Source of the DNA: Daucus carota subsp. sativus
Taxonomy: Eukaryota > Streptophyta > Magnoliopsida > Apiales > Apiaceae
Reading direction: 5' to 3'
Assembly (NCBI RefSeq): GCF_001625215.2
Contig: NC_030385.2
Coordinates: 41,379,598 to 41,443,597, forward strand
Length of the DNA stretch: 64,000 bases
The notes under the pieces are model-generated. The model saw nothing but the letters and a program-made list of their open reading frames with translations. It did no database searches and was not told the origin of the DNA. The position numbers and the translations under genes were made by a program. Below, piece after piece: positions 33,569-46,300 of this stretch. How positions within the stretch are numbered: position 1 is the stretch's first letter; each line of letters opens with the position of its first letter.

Positions 33569-34683
33569 CACACAAATCACAATCCCCACCCAACAATATC
33601 TATATCCTCTCTATACTCATCACCAGCTACTATCTTCTTCGACAAAAACAATATTATTTTCCACAACCAAAAATATTATACTACAACATAAAATGAAATA
33701 AATCTTAGGTTGTTTTGTGTGTAGAAGTACAAATCAAAAGGGGAGAAAAATATTGTAGTGAACAAGTTGAAGCTATACATGCAGACAGAGGATATATAGA
33801 GAGGCCAAGTACTATGTATGTTGTGGACAAATGTTTTCTTTTTCTAAGGAAACGGTTGTAATGACATGATCCAGAGGGGCCCGCATGACCCCTTTTTCGG
33901 CATTGTTTGTTTGTCATCTTATTTCATCCATATGGCTGTTTCTTTTGTTATTGGTTTCTCGTTTCTTAAAGTATTGAGCCGAACAGGCCCTTTCAGCTTT
34001 GTTCCCACCGTGTCTCGCTTTGCTACCAAAATATTTAAGTTTTGATTTGATGCTACGCCGTATACACTCGAGATACTCCTGTACAGTTTTGCAAGTCGAT
34101 CGTTTGATTTTTTTTTTTCATTCAACTTTCAAAAATTTAAGTATATGTTTAATATTTTTCAAAAAAAAGTATATATTTAATATTTTAATATTTTTTTATT
34201 TTGATAAAAATAAAATAGAATACTCCTTCCAAGTATATATGAAAAATTTTTAATCTCTTAATATTTTGATTTTCAAATTTTCATATTCAAGAGTTTCTAA
34301 TATCATTCTATTAAATACTAGTTATATATTCACTACTTACTTTTACATTGTTTTAAAGAAAATAATTTAAAATAAAAATAAAATCGAACTCTTTGATTTT
34401 CAACATTTTTCTCGGAAACAATCTAAGAAAACTTACCTTCTCAATTTCTTTTATAAATTTCAAAGTTTCCCTGTAGACTTGGACATCAAATAAGTTTCAA
34501 TGCAATCAAATCTATTTACGAAACTGTGATCGGAATCTTATTTGTTTCAAACGGTGATGTATACTATATTTGTAAATTATTACAAATTTGGCTTTTAATA
34601 GTTAAATTTTTTTAATATTTGAAGTACATGTGCAGGAGTAGTAAATTGACTGGTTTGACCAAGAGAGTAGATAAGGAAAAAGA

Positions 34684-34832
34684 TGAGTCATGCATGCAAA
34701 AGGGCAGAGGCCTAGTGAGTGGTGACACGTACACGTATGAGGGGCACCTGTCCCGAGTTGACTCATCATCTGGTTCGGACAGTGACTCGGTAAACATGGG
34801 AAGAAGCAAGTCACGTACACAAAAGCCACGTG
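34684..34832. promoter_or_regulatory. Cluster of ACGT-core and TGA(G/C)TCA sites
   Basis: Within 150 bp there are four ACGT cores (34727, 34733, 34813 and the G-box CACGTG at 34827-34832) and two GCN4-like sites, TGAGTCA (34684-34690) and TGACTCA (34759-34765). Both classes bind plant bZIP factors. The patch is less AT-rich than its surroundings and open on both strands, yet reads like no known protein. It is 1.1 kb upstream of the RAB start. Function is inferred only from motif density. Confidence 0.35.
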
Positions 34833-36299
34833 TTGTGGTTTGAATGACAAGCGTATCACCAGCTTCATGGGATCAGATTATCTTACCAACTACTCTCTAC
34901 CTACGGCACCATATTAGCGTATATAAATGGAATTACAAATACTGTATTTTAAAACAAATTGACAAGTGTCCATGTATTCGACATTGATAATACCTTAATT
35001 AAACTAATAAACTTTTCGGATTCTAATAGTTTCAATCGATTGATTAGTAAATAACGGGGAAAATAACCTTTTTATATGAATACATTTTTGATATTTCAAG
35101 TTAGTAGTTAGATATTTTTACGATGAATGTTCAACGAAATCTGTTATGAGTAAGTCAAATATATTATATAGTTGTTAGCGGAGGATTTTGATTAACAAGT
35201 ATTATATGAATTTGGGGATTAGGGTTTATGAAAAGACAGGGGTTGAGCTTGATAGATGTCTCGTGTTTGTTAGGATTGCACCTATCTTGAGAGACTTTAG
35301 GGATAAGAAACGTTAAATGCTAAACTAATTGATTTTAATCTGATATAATCTTTGAGTTGTGATATCTTTCTTGATTTACAAGATATCGTTTGGAGATATT
35401 TTCTGTAATAGTTGATTTCCTGGTTTCAGAGGGAGGATAATTACTTGTGGCCAAGTAATTAATTATTATTCTGAATTAATAAAAAAATTTGGAAGATAAA
35501 TATGAAAATAGGCTATGCCAAAATATGACATAACAATAATCAATATTTTTATTTCAAAAAAAAACAATAATCAATATTTTATACTTTATATACCACCTCC
35601 ATCCCAAATTAGATGACCCCGTTGACTTTGAGCACGTAACTTAAGGTGCATTGACCGTCTAGTTCTGAAATTTATTTTTTAAAATTTTCTTTTGTAAATA
35701 AAAATTTCATATATTAATTTTTATTTACAATTCAAATTTCATATATTTTGGGCCAATTCTCTCGAATTCAATTCAAAATTCTATTTTAATGACTATTTAT
35801 TTAATTTGAATACACAAGTGCCAATAAATCGTATAAACAAGAATAAAATTAAAAATAATTTAAGCATGAAATTTTCAGCCCTACTGGACACTGGTGTGCT
35901 AGCACTCTCCGCTGAAACATGATTACGTCCAGCCTGGGCTACCGCAGCTGCCGAACAACTAGCATCCTACTATGTTCATATAGTCTGCAACTAGATTTTA
36001 TGCTTCCAGTCGCATTACAAATTCTATACACAATTCTATTTTTTAAATTATATGAAATTATGTATTGATATAAATTAGTTAAATCATTTCAGTGCGAAAC
36101 ATATTTAAAAAATAAACAGAAAACTATATTTCTCCTATAAATGCAGAATTATCTTTTTCTCCAATCTTTTTAGCTTATTAAGAATCAACGGACGTCTTAA
36201 TTTTTTGTTAAAAAAAATAATGAGCTATTTAACATCTTTTCAATAAGCACCAAGCTTTTTTCGTAACTGCTTAACCTTTCGAATTTTTTCACAATAATA

Positions 36300-36690
36300 T
36301 TATGGCCGACTTTCAATATATTCATAAATAACATTTTTTATAAATTATTTAAAAAATTAAACCTCCAACTTCTGCAGCTTTATTTGCAACTACATTTTGC
36401 AACAGTTGCAAATAAGAAATTCATTTGCAAATCTGCAACAAATACAACTTTCGATTTCCACAACCTCGTTTGCGGCACCATTTTGTAACAATTGCAAATG
36501 AAATTTTTTATCTATAACTTATGTAACTCATTTGCAACAGTTGCAAGTCGTATTTTTTGTAATAATTTGTAAAAAATTGTATTTTTAAAAATATTTCAAC
36601 TTTTGTAAGAAAACGACTTTAATGGTATTTTTATAAATAATTTGTAAAAAATTGATATATTTATAAATATTTCAACCTTTTTCGGTCTAA
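36300..36690. mobile_element. Degraded relative of the TTGCAAC element
   Basis: Repeats of TTTGCAACAGTTGCAAA, ATTTGCAACTACATTTTGCAA and CAACCTCGTTTGCGG, flanked by AAATAA(C/T)...TTATAAATTATTTAAAAAATT on the left and its inverted counterpart AATTTGTAAAAAATTG...TTTATAAATA on the right. The plan is as in the 850-bp element at 23997-24846, but it is shorter and much more diverged. Ends are approximate. Confidence 0.6.
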
Positions 36691-37058
36691 CTTTTACGTA
36701 TCTATTCTTAAGTCTGATACAAAATTTTCAGATTAGCCGGATCGGACGAGAAAACATAATTTGAAAGTATAATATAATAAAACCCCTGAAAATTTAAACA
36801 AAAAAAAATAAATCGAACAAAACTAATATTCTCATTTTCGTGTCCCGACTAAAATATTCAAATTTCACCAGCGTACGAAAGTAAAAAAAAAACACAAACG
36901 AGGCTCAGATATTTTCTCGAAAAGTAACCTCGATTACCGTGTCAAGCAAGCTTCCCACTCCCCACATCTTTTGCCCCAAGCCTCCCCTCAATTATTATTA
37001 CTCCTCCCCCAAACATCCCCTCTGTTTTTTCCCTTTTCCTGACCCGACCCGTTTCGCC

Positions 37059-40000
37059 ATGGACCCAGAACTCTCAATTGCGCCGGCGGTACACACCCCC
37101 ACCGTCGTTCCGGCGAGTCAACCGAAATGCCTGGCACCTGGGTTCAGGTTTCACCCGACTGATGAGGAGTTGGTTCGGTATTATTTGACCCGGAAAGCTT
37201 GTGGGAAGCCCTTTAGGTTTCAAGCTGTTTCTGAGATTGATGTTTATAAATCTGAGCCTTGGGAACTTGCAGGTCCTTTTTCTTACATTCATATACCCAA
37301 AAGTACACACATACACGTGATTAATTTTTTTTTTTTCTAAAAATTATTAGTTTAAGGTTTTTTTTTTTTTAATTTTTTGTTTGGTATTTTAATGACATTT
37401 CGGTTTATGTAAGTAAAGGTGTTGAAAATGTTGTAGTTTGTTTAAAGGTTTGATTTTTAATGTTTTCAAGTCAGAATCTGTTGTTTTTAATCAAAGATTG
37501 TTTTGTTTTTGAGTCTGTTGTACTATTTCTTGTCAACGCAAGTAAAGGTGTTGAAAATGTGGTAGTTGTTTGTTTGAAGTCTTGATTTTTAGTGTGTTCA
37601 GGGAATTGGGTATGTGGAAATTGTGGTATCTATTTGGTGTTTTAGAGGTTGACAAAAATGGACGTCTTGGGCGGAAGTATATGTTTTTTTAATGAAAGTT
37701 GTGCCATGAGGATTCTAAAATGCGGTAAAGATTTAATGTTTAAATTTTTACTGTGGTGAAGAAATTTTTTCAGGAAAGGTTTTCAGAATTGGTTCGAGGT
37801 TCGAGAATATTTTTTTCTGTGGAATTTTAGGAAGGGAAACTTGAAAGGATTAAAGGTTTGGAGTAAATGTTTTGTTCTTGTACAATAATATTAGTTTCGA
37901 GAAAATGTATATAGAATTTGTTTTTGTGTGGAAATTTGGGACTAAGATACTTCAAAATAGAGTACTGGTTTCTTTTAAATACATTAAGAGTGTTTTTGAG
38001 ATTTTTTATTTTTATTTATATCGTTGGAGGATATTTGTATATATGTTTCTCTATGTACGTCCAGAAATTTGTAACTTGGAGATTTAGAGCATGTTTGGGT
38101 AAAATTAAATTTATGACCTACTGCTTATAGTGATTTAGAGTTTGTTAGAGTAGGCTTAAAATAATGACTTATTCCCTGGTACATAATGTGATAAATGTTC
38201 AGCTTAAATTGTGTGTTTGGGTAATTTTAAATTAATATGTGATTTATGATATATTAAAAATATAATACTATTTATTTTAGTGTTGAAATGGTTTACTGAA
38301 AAAATATAAAAATAAAATAAGTTGTTTAAAAAAGTACATCCTACCAACTTGTAGTTTTGAATAAGTTTCTGGTTTACTTTTAACTGTATGCCAACTTTCG
38401 ACTTATAATGCACATTTTCAGCTTAAAATCGAAAATGGAAGTCTCGACTTTAAGAATAGGCAAACAGACTCTTAATGTGATAAGTGTGCCTTTTAAATAG
38501 TCTGTTTGGGTAATTTAATATCAGAGGTGACTTATGAGTTACTTCCTCTGCCCCTCTCATTTCTTTACGGTTACTATTTTGGGATGTCCCTCTCATTTCT
38601 TTACGTTACTATAAATAGTAAGTTTTTCCCATCATTACACCCACTATCTTCCCCTACTATCTCATATTTAACAATAAAAACTACTATTACACCCACTACT
38701 TTCATCCACTATCTCAAATCTGTTATTAAATATTGATAGGTCCCACCACTTTACCCACTTTTCATCTAACTTTACTCATTTTTTATACATTGTCTTGGTC
38801 TCCGTGTCCCCCTCCAATGTAAACAATTGAGGTGGACGGAGGGAGTATAAATTATAAGCAATGTCATAATAAAAATAAATTTGACAAGTCAGTTAGTTGA
38901 TTGATGAAATTGACTTTTATAAAAAAAATCATAAATATAAAATAAGATGTTCAAAGAAGTACCAACTTGTGACTTTAAGCCCTTTTTTGGCTTATTTTTA
39001 AATTTAAGTCAGTTTTTAACTTTAAGCCAGTTATCGACTTATTACGCAAACAGACAATTTTCAGCTTAAAGTTGAAAATGTCTTTAAGCTCAGGGTGTAA
39101 AGCCCAAGCAAACATGCTCTTAGAAATGGAGTTAAGATATTGTACTCCCTCCGTCCCACCCAATTCTTTACATTGGGTTTGGGCACGGAGATTAAGAAAT
39201 ATGTATAAAGTAGTGGAAAAGAGAAGGAAAAGTGGGTGAAGTGGTGGGACCCATTGATTTTTAATATATAAAAGGGAGTTGGTGGAGTAAAAGTAGTGTG
39301 AAAAGGAAGAAAAAGTGAGAAAGTGATGGGACCCATTAACTATTTTAGGAAAGTTTTGTGATGTAAAGAAATGGGTGGGACGGCCAAATAAGGAAACTGT
39401 AAAGAATCTGGTGGGACGGAGGGAGTATATATCAAATACAGTGTGACAGGTAATAGAATTCTTAAGGGGTCTAGGTATGTTGAAGTAGATGAATGTTTTC
39501 GTTATTGCTTTGTAACCCCCCCCCCCCCCCCCCCCCCCCAACCCCAATCTTGTTATATTTGTAAATTATAAAAGGTAGCAATGCATTATCTTGGATTTGT
39601 ATTCCCTAAATAATATGAAGAGTTCGTGTATGGTTCCTTTAGTTTGAGCTACCATAGACTTTAAAGTACAAGCTAATGCTACTGTTACGGATCTGTTTCA
39701 AGGTAAGGGTATCTTTAAAGGGCGTGGTTTTCATTTTCTTAGGAGAAAAAGGGGGATATTTAAATGGTGTTAGATGCCTTTGTAATTTTTTGTTTATTTT
39801 TTTGTTCTTTCACTCTGCAGAGAGTGTTGCGAATGTACTTGTGCCATCTTGTTGGTGGGCTTCTGTATTTTTCTTTAATCAAAGATTGTTAATGAAGTAC
39901 TGTGATGTATATGGTATATAGGTTACTCATCACTGAGCAGCAGAGATTTAGAATGGTATTTCTTCAGCCCTGTAGATAGAAAGTACGGCAATGGATCTCG

Positions 40001-42042
40001 ACTCAACCGTGCCACTGGCAAAGGATATTGGAAGGCAACTGGTAAGGACCGGTCAGTACGTCATAAAGGTCAAACAATTGGAATGAAAAAGACACTGGTC
40101 TTTCATAGTGGGCGAGCACCTGATGGGAAGCGAACCAACTGGGTGATGCATGAATACAGACTTTCAGACATAGAATTGCAGAAATCCGGGGTAGCACAGG
40201 TGCGAGTTGTGGTGATTTCAAATCAACTATCTATTATGGTATAAATCTTCTGTTACAAGTTTGAACTCACAAGATTTTTTTTTCTTGTCTGGGAGGAAAA
40301 GGACGCCTTTGTGCTGTGCAGAATTTTCGAGAAGAGTGGTTTAGGACCACCAAATGGGGATAGATATGCGCCATTCATTGAAGAGGAATGGGAGGATGAT
40401 GCTGCCCTTTTGGTTCCTGGAGGGGAGGCTGAGGAGGAATTGGCGAACGGTGATGATGTGAGGATTGGGGCCAGTGACTTTGAAAAGGTTTGTTTTTCTT
40501 TTTCTTATATGTATAGTGTACTGACTCTTAGCTGGTGTTGTCATTACTTATTATACACGGGTACATGTATAGTGGTAGTCTGCTCAGAGTTTTACATGGT
40601 AATACTTTTAGAATATAGCTTGTGTCTTCTTCACTCTTCAGTTAGCCAACTAAGTGTATTGTTTAAAATGTTTGTGTCTGTGGGAATCCCTTGGAAACTC
40701 AAGGAGCTACAATAAAGATGTATTATAGAATAATAGCTTTCATGAATTTCCCAGATCATTTCGTCTGGCCTATGATATCCTCCTCACATCAATCTGGTTT
40801 CTTTTGTTAATCTGTCAAGAAAGCTTCTGTTTGCCAAGTATACGTTTAATGCATTGCTAATCTTAAATGTTCTACCTGCAACTTAGGGAGGTTATATGAC
40901 TGGGAGTTTATTTTGTACTTATGGAGGTTGCAATATTTTTGCTTGATAGATTTGTTAGTGGTTTATACCTATCTATGTGCTATGGTTATGGGTTTTATTT
41001 GTTCACAACCCGTAAAGTAATGCACATTATACCAATTATATAATAAAAGTATCATCATAATATATTAATATGTTATAATATAGTAAAATTGATTATTTAA
41101 TTTAAATAATTTTTATACTTAGATTATTATTATATAAAATAATAAAATTTACTATTTAATTTTTAAAAAAAAATTATACTTGGATTATTATAATATAAAA
41201 TGTTGAGTTGTGGACTGATCAATCTGGCTGACTGGCTCTGCATCTACCTCAACTTGGTCCTAGTTGCTGTAATATTTCCTTTCTTTTAAGATGTTTAAAC
41301 TTCAGGTATCATAAGTGTTTGATTGCTAACTGACATCAAGGGTCTGCTATACTCTATAAGACTGCACGTCGCACTAGTATATACTTGTTTCTATATGACT
41401 TTCAAGTAGGAACATGTTGGAGTATTAGATGCTAAGAAATATTTTGTACTGTATCTTTATAAGTTTAGTCCAACATTCTTTTTGTTTTAGCAGCTGAACT
41501 GATAACTTCTGATATTATATCAGTTTATACAGGATGCAAACAAGGCATCGCATTCTCCCAGTGAAATTCCAATGGAATCTCTTAGTATTCCTTTTGGTTG
41601 CAAGAGGGAACGAACGGATGATTGCCCCATTAACGGTGAGGCTGAGCTAGAACCAGTTCAGATGTTTGAAATCAAAAGGTCAAAGCATAGTAATCCATCC
41701 TCAGAAGATTCAACTACAACGAGCCACGATCTTCCAGCAGGGCCATCTACGAATGGTACACTCCTGGAATTTCCGTTGTTGGATTCAATCGGGAACAGAG
41801 AGAGCCATCAATCCAGCATCACACTTACGTTTGATGCCTCTAATCTTGAAAAATCCGTGCCCCCAGGATACCTGAAATTTATAAGTAATTTAGAAAATGA
41901 AATCCTCAATGTTTCAATGGAGAGAGAGACCTTGAAGATTGAAGTGATGAGGGCCCAAGCCATGATTAACGTCCTTCAGTCGCGCATTGAATACCTTAAC
42001 AAAGATAATGAGGAGTATCGAAGAATGATCCAGGGTAAATAG
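37059..42042 (+). CDS. NAC transcription factor, NAC082/NAC103-like (NAC gene 1)
   Basis: Four exons: 37059-37272, 39922-40199, 40302-40487, 41533-42042; 395 residues. The ATG at 37059 (MDPELS) is the first Met in frame; an in-frame GTG at 36939 would add an unlikely leader. The NAC domain begins [19 protein letters not shown] and carries the A-E subdomains through [34 protein letters not shown] and [13 protein letters not shown]. After an acidic stretch ([11 protein letters not shown]), the C-terminal exon ends in a helical segment with [20 protein letters not shown] and [17 protein letters not shown], features I associate with NAC082 (VNI1)/NAC103 proteins, nuclear factors of ribosome- and ER-stress responses. 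No membrane segment, unlike NAC gene 2. Intron 1 (2.65 kb) is full of MITEs. Confidence 0.92.
38086..38473. mobile_element. MITE, TGTTTGGGTAA family (copy a), in NAC gene 1 intron
   Basis: Begins GCATGTTTGGGTAAAATTAA and ends ...CTCGACTTTAAGAATAGGCA with CAAACAGACTCTT. Inner marks GTGATTTATGA and TTTTCAGCTTAAAATCGAAAA recur in copy b and near 48.5-48.8 kb. A hAT-like origin is likely, from the ends. Confidence 0.6.
38501..39121. mobile_element. MITE, TGTTTGGGTAA family (copy b), split by a Stowaway element
   Basis: Begins TCTGTTTGGGTAATTTAA and ends AAGCCCAAGCAAACATGCTC. Its interior (TTTTCAGCTTAAAGTTGAAAA near 39057) matches copy a. A Stowaway-like MITE (38541-38847) has inserted at a TA inside the left part, so the order of events is readable: copy b first, Stowaway later. 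Confidence 0.65.
38541..38847. mobile_element. Stowaway-like MITE nested in copy b
   Basis: Ends ACTTCCTCTGCCCC on the left and GGTGGACGGAGGGAGTA on the right, flanked by TA on both sides. The right end is the classical CTCCCTCCGTCC terminus of plant Stowaway elements; the left end has drifted. Confidence 0.7.
39143..39428. mobile_element. Stowaway-like MITE
   Basis: TACTCCCTCCGTCCCACC at the left and GGTGGGACGGAGGGAGTA at the right form perfect 18-bp inverted ends, flanked by TA. About 285 bp, well preserved, so a recent insertion. It lies in intron 1 of NAC gene 1. Confidence 0.88.
39516..39539. repeat. Poly-C tract of 24 bases
   Basis: An uninterrupted run of 24 C in an AT-rich intron. 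The length is probably inexact, because homopolymers of this kind are hard to sequence. Confidence 0.9.
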
Positions 42043-43355
42043 CTATGCTGGTGACACATAACAGTGAGCTTTCTAGTTCTAGCTTTGTACTCTTAATCTT
42101 AACTTTCATTTGTAGTTGCATTTTGTTCATCTGTTTCCACCGAGTGCAAATGAACGCTCCCTAGTTGTTTTAGAGCATGCATGTCATCTGAACTGCCTCT
42201 TTGAATCAAAAACGTCTTAGACGATTATTCGATGCTCAATGCTAGATGGTCATTGGAAACCCAATTTCTTGAGATGTTTGTCATAGTAGTTGAAAACTCA
42301 CATAAGCCCTATGAATCTCCAACCGCGTTCAATATTATTCTCCGGTATCCCTGATTTATTTAAAAGATCTCTGATAATTTTTTGATCAACTAATTAGTTT
42401 TGATTTCCAATTCCTACCGCCATACTTACAGGAAAGTGGAAAAGTATACGATAAGGACAGGAAAGTTGAATTCCCCAGTTGGAATATACAGATGGTGGTC
42501 GTACTATTATTATACTTTGCAATTTTTTCTTTGTTCTTTGCTATTTCTAAAAGATCATTCTTTTCGCTTTGTTATTTCAATGTTTCAATTTCACTTCTGT
42601 CCAGTAAGCAACTCTGATTTTTAAATATTATCTTTCGAAATAGATCAACGAATTTTGTATTGCTGAAAATTAATGGCGTTTGGAAGCCGGTATGAAAGGA
42701 GGTTGGGGAATCATTTGACTTGCGTGAACTTTCAATTATAAACAAACAAATAAATAGTCATTGAAACCAGAATTTATCTATAAGAAAAATGCTCAACTCA
42801 AAGTAATTTTATAGAACGTATCCAAGTGTTTTGCATGTTTTAGTGATAAACATGTAAACTTTTCTCAAGTTATAAATTCACTTATTCATGTATTAAACAA
42901 CTTATTAATATCGATGTTGATCAATAATATTCTTTCCAACCATAAAAATTTAAAATGAGTAAATTTTTCACGAAGTTTTTTTTTTTTTTTTTGAAGGATT
43001 TTTCACGAAGTTATGTGTTCACATCAAAAATTTTACGTTAATATTTTCGGTGAGAAAAAATCTAATTGGTCGGGTTCCTCTTAATATTATTAACTTATAG
43101 GAAGTTATTAAACAATTAAAATTAGACTATTTTTTATTAAATTAAAATCAGACTATTGAAAAAAAACAATTAAATGAGAAAATTAGCTAGCAAAACTCAA
43201 CTAAAACACCTACACGAGTGACGAGTGACAGGCTATAAAGTACTTACATACACAAATTATCATCCTCCAGAAGGCGTAAGCCTCTTTTTCCCCAATATAA
43301 ATTCCATCTATTTTGAAAACCCTAGCTACCTATATATAATCATCATCACCAACCT
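42043..43355. other. Spacer between the two NAC genes
   Basis: 3' UTR of NAC gene 1, then AT-rich DNA, then the promoter and leader of NAC gene 2 (a TATATATAATC stretch near 43331 is close to the start). No gene or clear repeat. Confidence 0.5.
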
Positions 43356-46300
43356 ATGCACACAACATCTTGTATGGATATAGATTCAACTTCACTTGCT
43401 CCGGGCTTTCGATTTCATCCTACCGATGAAGAGCTCGTGCGTTACTATCTTCGTCGCAAGATCTGTAAGAAGCCGCTGCAAGTCGACGCCATTTCCGAGA
43501 TCGATATTTATAAACTCGAGCCGTGGGATCTGCCAGGTCTTTTTTTAGTGGTTTTGTTGTTTTGGTCGGTTTTTGTGGTTCAAGTTTCGAGTTTTCTTTC
43601 AGTTTGTTTGATTTCGATGTTTTTCGTCAATCGCGGTGTCGAATTGAGTTGTTTTTCGTGTTTGGATTGTGATTATATGTTTAAAGTTGTGTGCTCTATT
43701 TGGATTGTGTAATTGATGGCGCAATTAGCTTTTTCGATGATGTGTTGAATTTACGTTGCGATTGTATGGATGTTTTCGAAATGATTTGGTGAATGTAGCT
43801 GTTGCGATTGTAGCTTTGCTTAGTTTCTTGAGTTAGGTTAGTATTTGGAGAGACACAAATTACAAATGTATATATTGGTTAAGGTTGGGGTCGACTAGTT
43901 CTCTATTCGCTTTGTTGTCATTAAATATAAGTAGTGGCTTTGACTTCTGGCGAATTGCATTACTGATTTACTATTGTTTTCAGAAATTTTCTGTTTGGGT
44001 GATTTTTGAGTTTCAGGTTATGGTTTAAAAAAGGAACACAAGATTATAATGTTGATCAGTTCTAGACATGTTTGAGTTGCCATTTACTATGTCTGTCAGT
44101 GATCTTGATAAGAGACTATTGTTTTGCTATATGTATGGTATATGTTGAATTCTTAACTTTTTTTCATCAAAAATTTCTTTTGGCTAGCCTATATGAACAT
44201 CGTGACAAATTGCATCTGGGTTGTTCTCAGTTGCAACATCCATTGTCTCCAACTCAACCTTTAAGTGCCCTCCTCCCTGCCCCATATCAGTCAGGGTTGC
44301 AATTTGGCGTTTTGGGCACTTACAGGATTTAGTTGGTGGAAAACTACAAGTAACATAGTATCTTCGTGTACTGGTATGTTCTTCTCTGTGCGAAGTCTTT
44401 TAATTTGTATCTATGCACTATGTACACTAGAAATCATGATCTCAGGTTATTGAGGGATAAAGTCGGGGTATGTTCTGTGTGCAGTAGTAATAGTAAATAT
44501 TGTTTTGTTATGCATTTAAAAGGAGTATGTGACATATCTCTTGTTTTCTTCCCCCTCTTTAAATTTTTAGTACTACCCAAATTAGGTGATTTTCTGTTGG
44601 TCATTTCAACTTAAAAGTTTGGAATCAACACACTCTCTTTTAATAATTATATTCAGGTTTTGGACTTGATTTTTTAAATCCATTTTGAAGGTCTGTTTTG
44701 TGTCATTCTTTAGCATGTGATTTTGTAATGGTGACAGGTGTGGTGATACGTGGTCAGATTTAATATAATTGTATTAATGTCGAAAGACATGAGCAGACTT
44801 GTGTAAATGTCTGTAGACTCGGTACACATGTGTAATTAACATCTTATGTCTTACAGATGAGTGGTGACTCTATTTGATGGATCATGACATTTTGTTTTAC
44901 TTAATTTAAAGAATATATTTATGTGGGCAATACTTTTGGTGAGTTAGTACTGACTTGTACCGTATATCCTTTTAATTATCTGCTTGTTTCTCTGTCATTC
45001 ACGGTATCTCTCTGGAAGCAATATATAATCTATTAGCATCCTTTTCAGTCCTTAATTGTTTGTGTGAATGTTGGGGTTCAGGTAAATCTAGGCTGAAGAG
45101 TAGAGATTTGGAATGGTATTTTTTCAGTGCACTTGATAAGAAGTACGGAAATGGTGCTAGGACGAATCGTGCAACTGATCGAGGGTATTGGAAGACCACT
45201 GGTAAGGACAGGGCTGTTTACCATAGGAATCAGGTTGTCGGGATGAAGAAAACTCTGGTGTATCACAGTGGTCGGGCTCCTCAAGGAAAGAGGTCTAATT
45301 GGGTCATGCATGAATACAGACTTGTTGATGAGAACATGGAAAAGTCTGGATATATGCAGGTGGGTTGATGTAATTTTTCAGTTCAGTAATTACCTCTTTT
45401 GTAGTCAAGTGCACATTCAATGAATTGTGTTGGTTTTAAGATGAAAAATATGAAATGTTGATAGAATTAGAACTGCTCATGAGGTATAGTAATGGTTCAA
45501 GAGCCTACAGATGTATCCTTCTTGGTGTAATAGTTGCCATATAGATTCCAAGTTGGGATCCTAATTTCTTACATTTTTTTTTTTTTAAAATTAGCAGGAT
45601 GCATTTGTTCTGTGCCGGATTTTTCAGAAAAGTGGTTCGGGGCCTAAGAATGGAGAGCAGTATGGGGCACCATATCTTGAAGAAGAATGGGAGAATGATG
45701 AATTGGCTGTAGTTCCTAAGGGTGATGATCAGGCAATGGAACTACCAGCATGCGATGGTGCCTATCTGGATGGCATTGATCTTGAGCAGGTTTGTAACTA
45801 TGTTATGGTATTCCTATTTTATGTACTTGTTTTGTTAAGAGCATGTCAACCGTAGTAACACTGATGTGGAGTACAAGTTCTCTATATATTTAAAGAGCTA
45901 AATTTGTTGTAGTGATATAACTAGTAGGTAGTATTAACCAGTTTGGATTAGATTGACTAGTTCCTCAATATTGGCATCTTTGTTCTGTAATCTTCATTAT
46001 CTGATAGTTGAACTTGATTATATCAGTCAATAAATAGTTTAGAATTAATTTTATGATTTATGGTGGATTCTGCCGATTCTCTCTCATTCTCAACCCATTC
46101 TTTCCTTTTCCTGCCTGGCCTTCTTATAGTAGACAAGCATCAAATAAGCTCTTACAGTAAAAGTATATATCATAGACAATAAGCCCAAAGGCCTATCCAG
46201 TCCTTGAGTGCAGCATTACAACTATATGACAAAGGCACTGGCAGTCATTAGTGTAACACTGTGATGCATTTCAGCAAAAAAGAACATAGTGGTGTCATTA

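Larger units (their letters stand above)
33569..37058. other. Intergenic region between the RAB gene and NAC gene 1
   Basis: Divergent promoters of the minus-strand RAB gene (left side) and the plus-strand NAC gene (right side). It holds a bZIP-site-like cluster (34684-34832), a one-sided Stowaway-like piece near 35593 (CACCTCCATCCCAAATTAGA), a GC-rich unidentified patch at 35880-35990, and a worn TTGCAAC element at about 36300-36690. No gene found. Confidence 0.5.

Noticed and set aside
33059-33589. A 176-residue frame continuing RAB exon 1 into Gly/Glu/Arg-rich sequence
   Set aside because: Past the donor at 33378 it only reads through the CT microsatellite; conserved RAB switch I sequence resumes at 32314.
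34602-34868. Overlapping frames on both strands in the promoter-side patch of the RAB gene
   Set aside because: Neither strand shows protein features; the open frames probably reflect the locally higher GC content.
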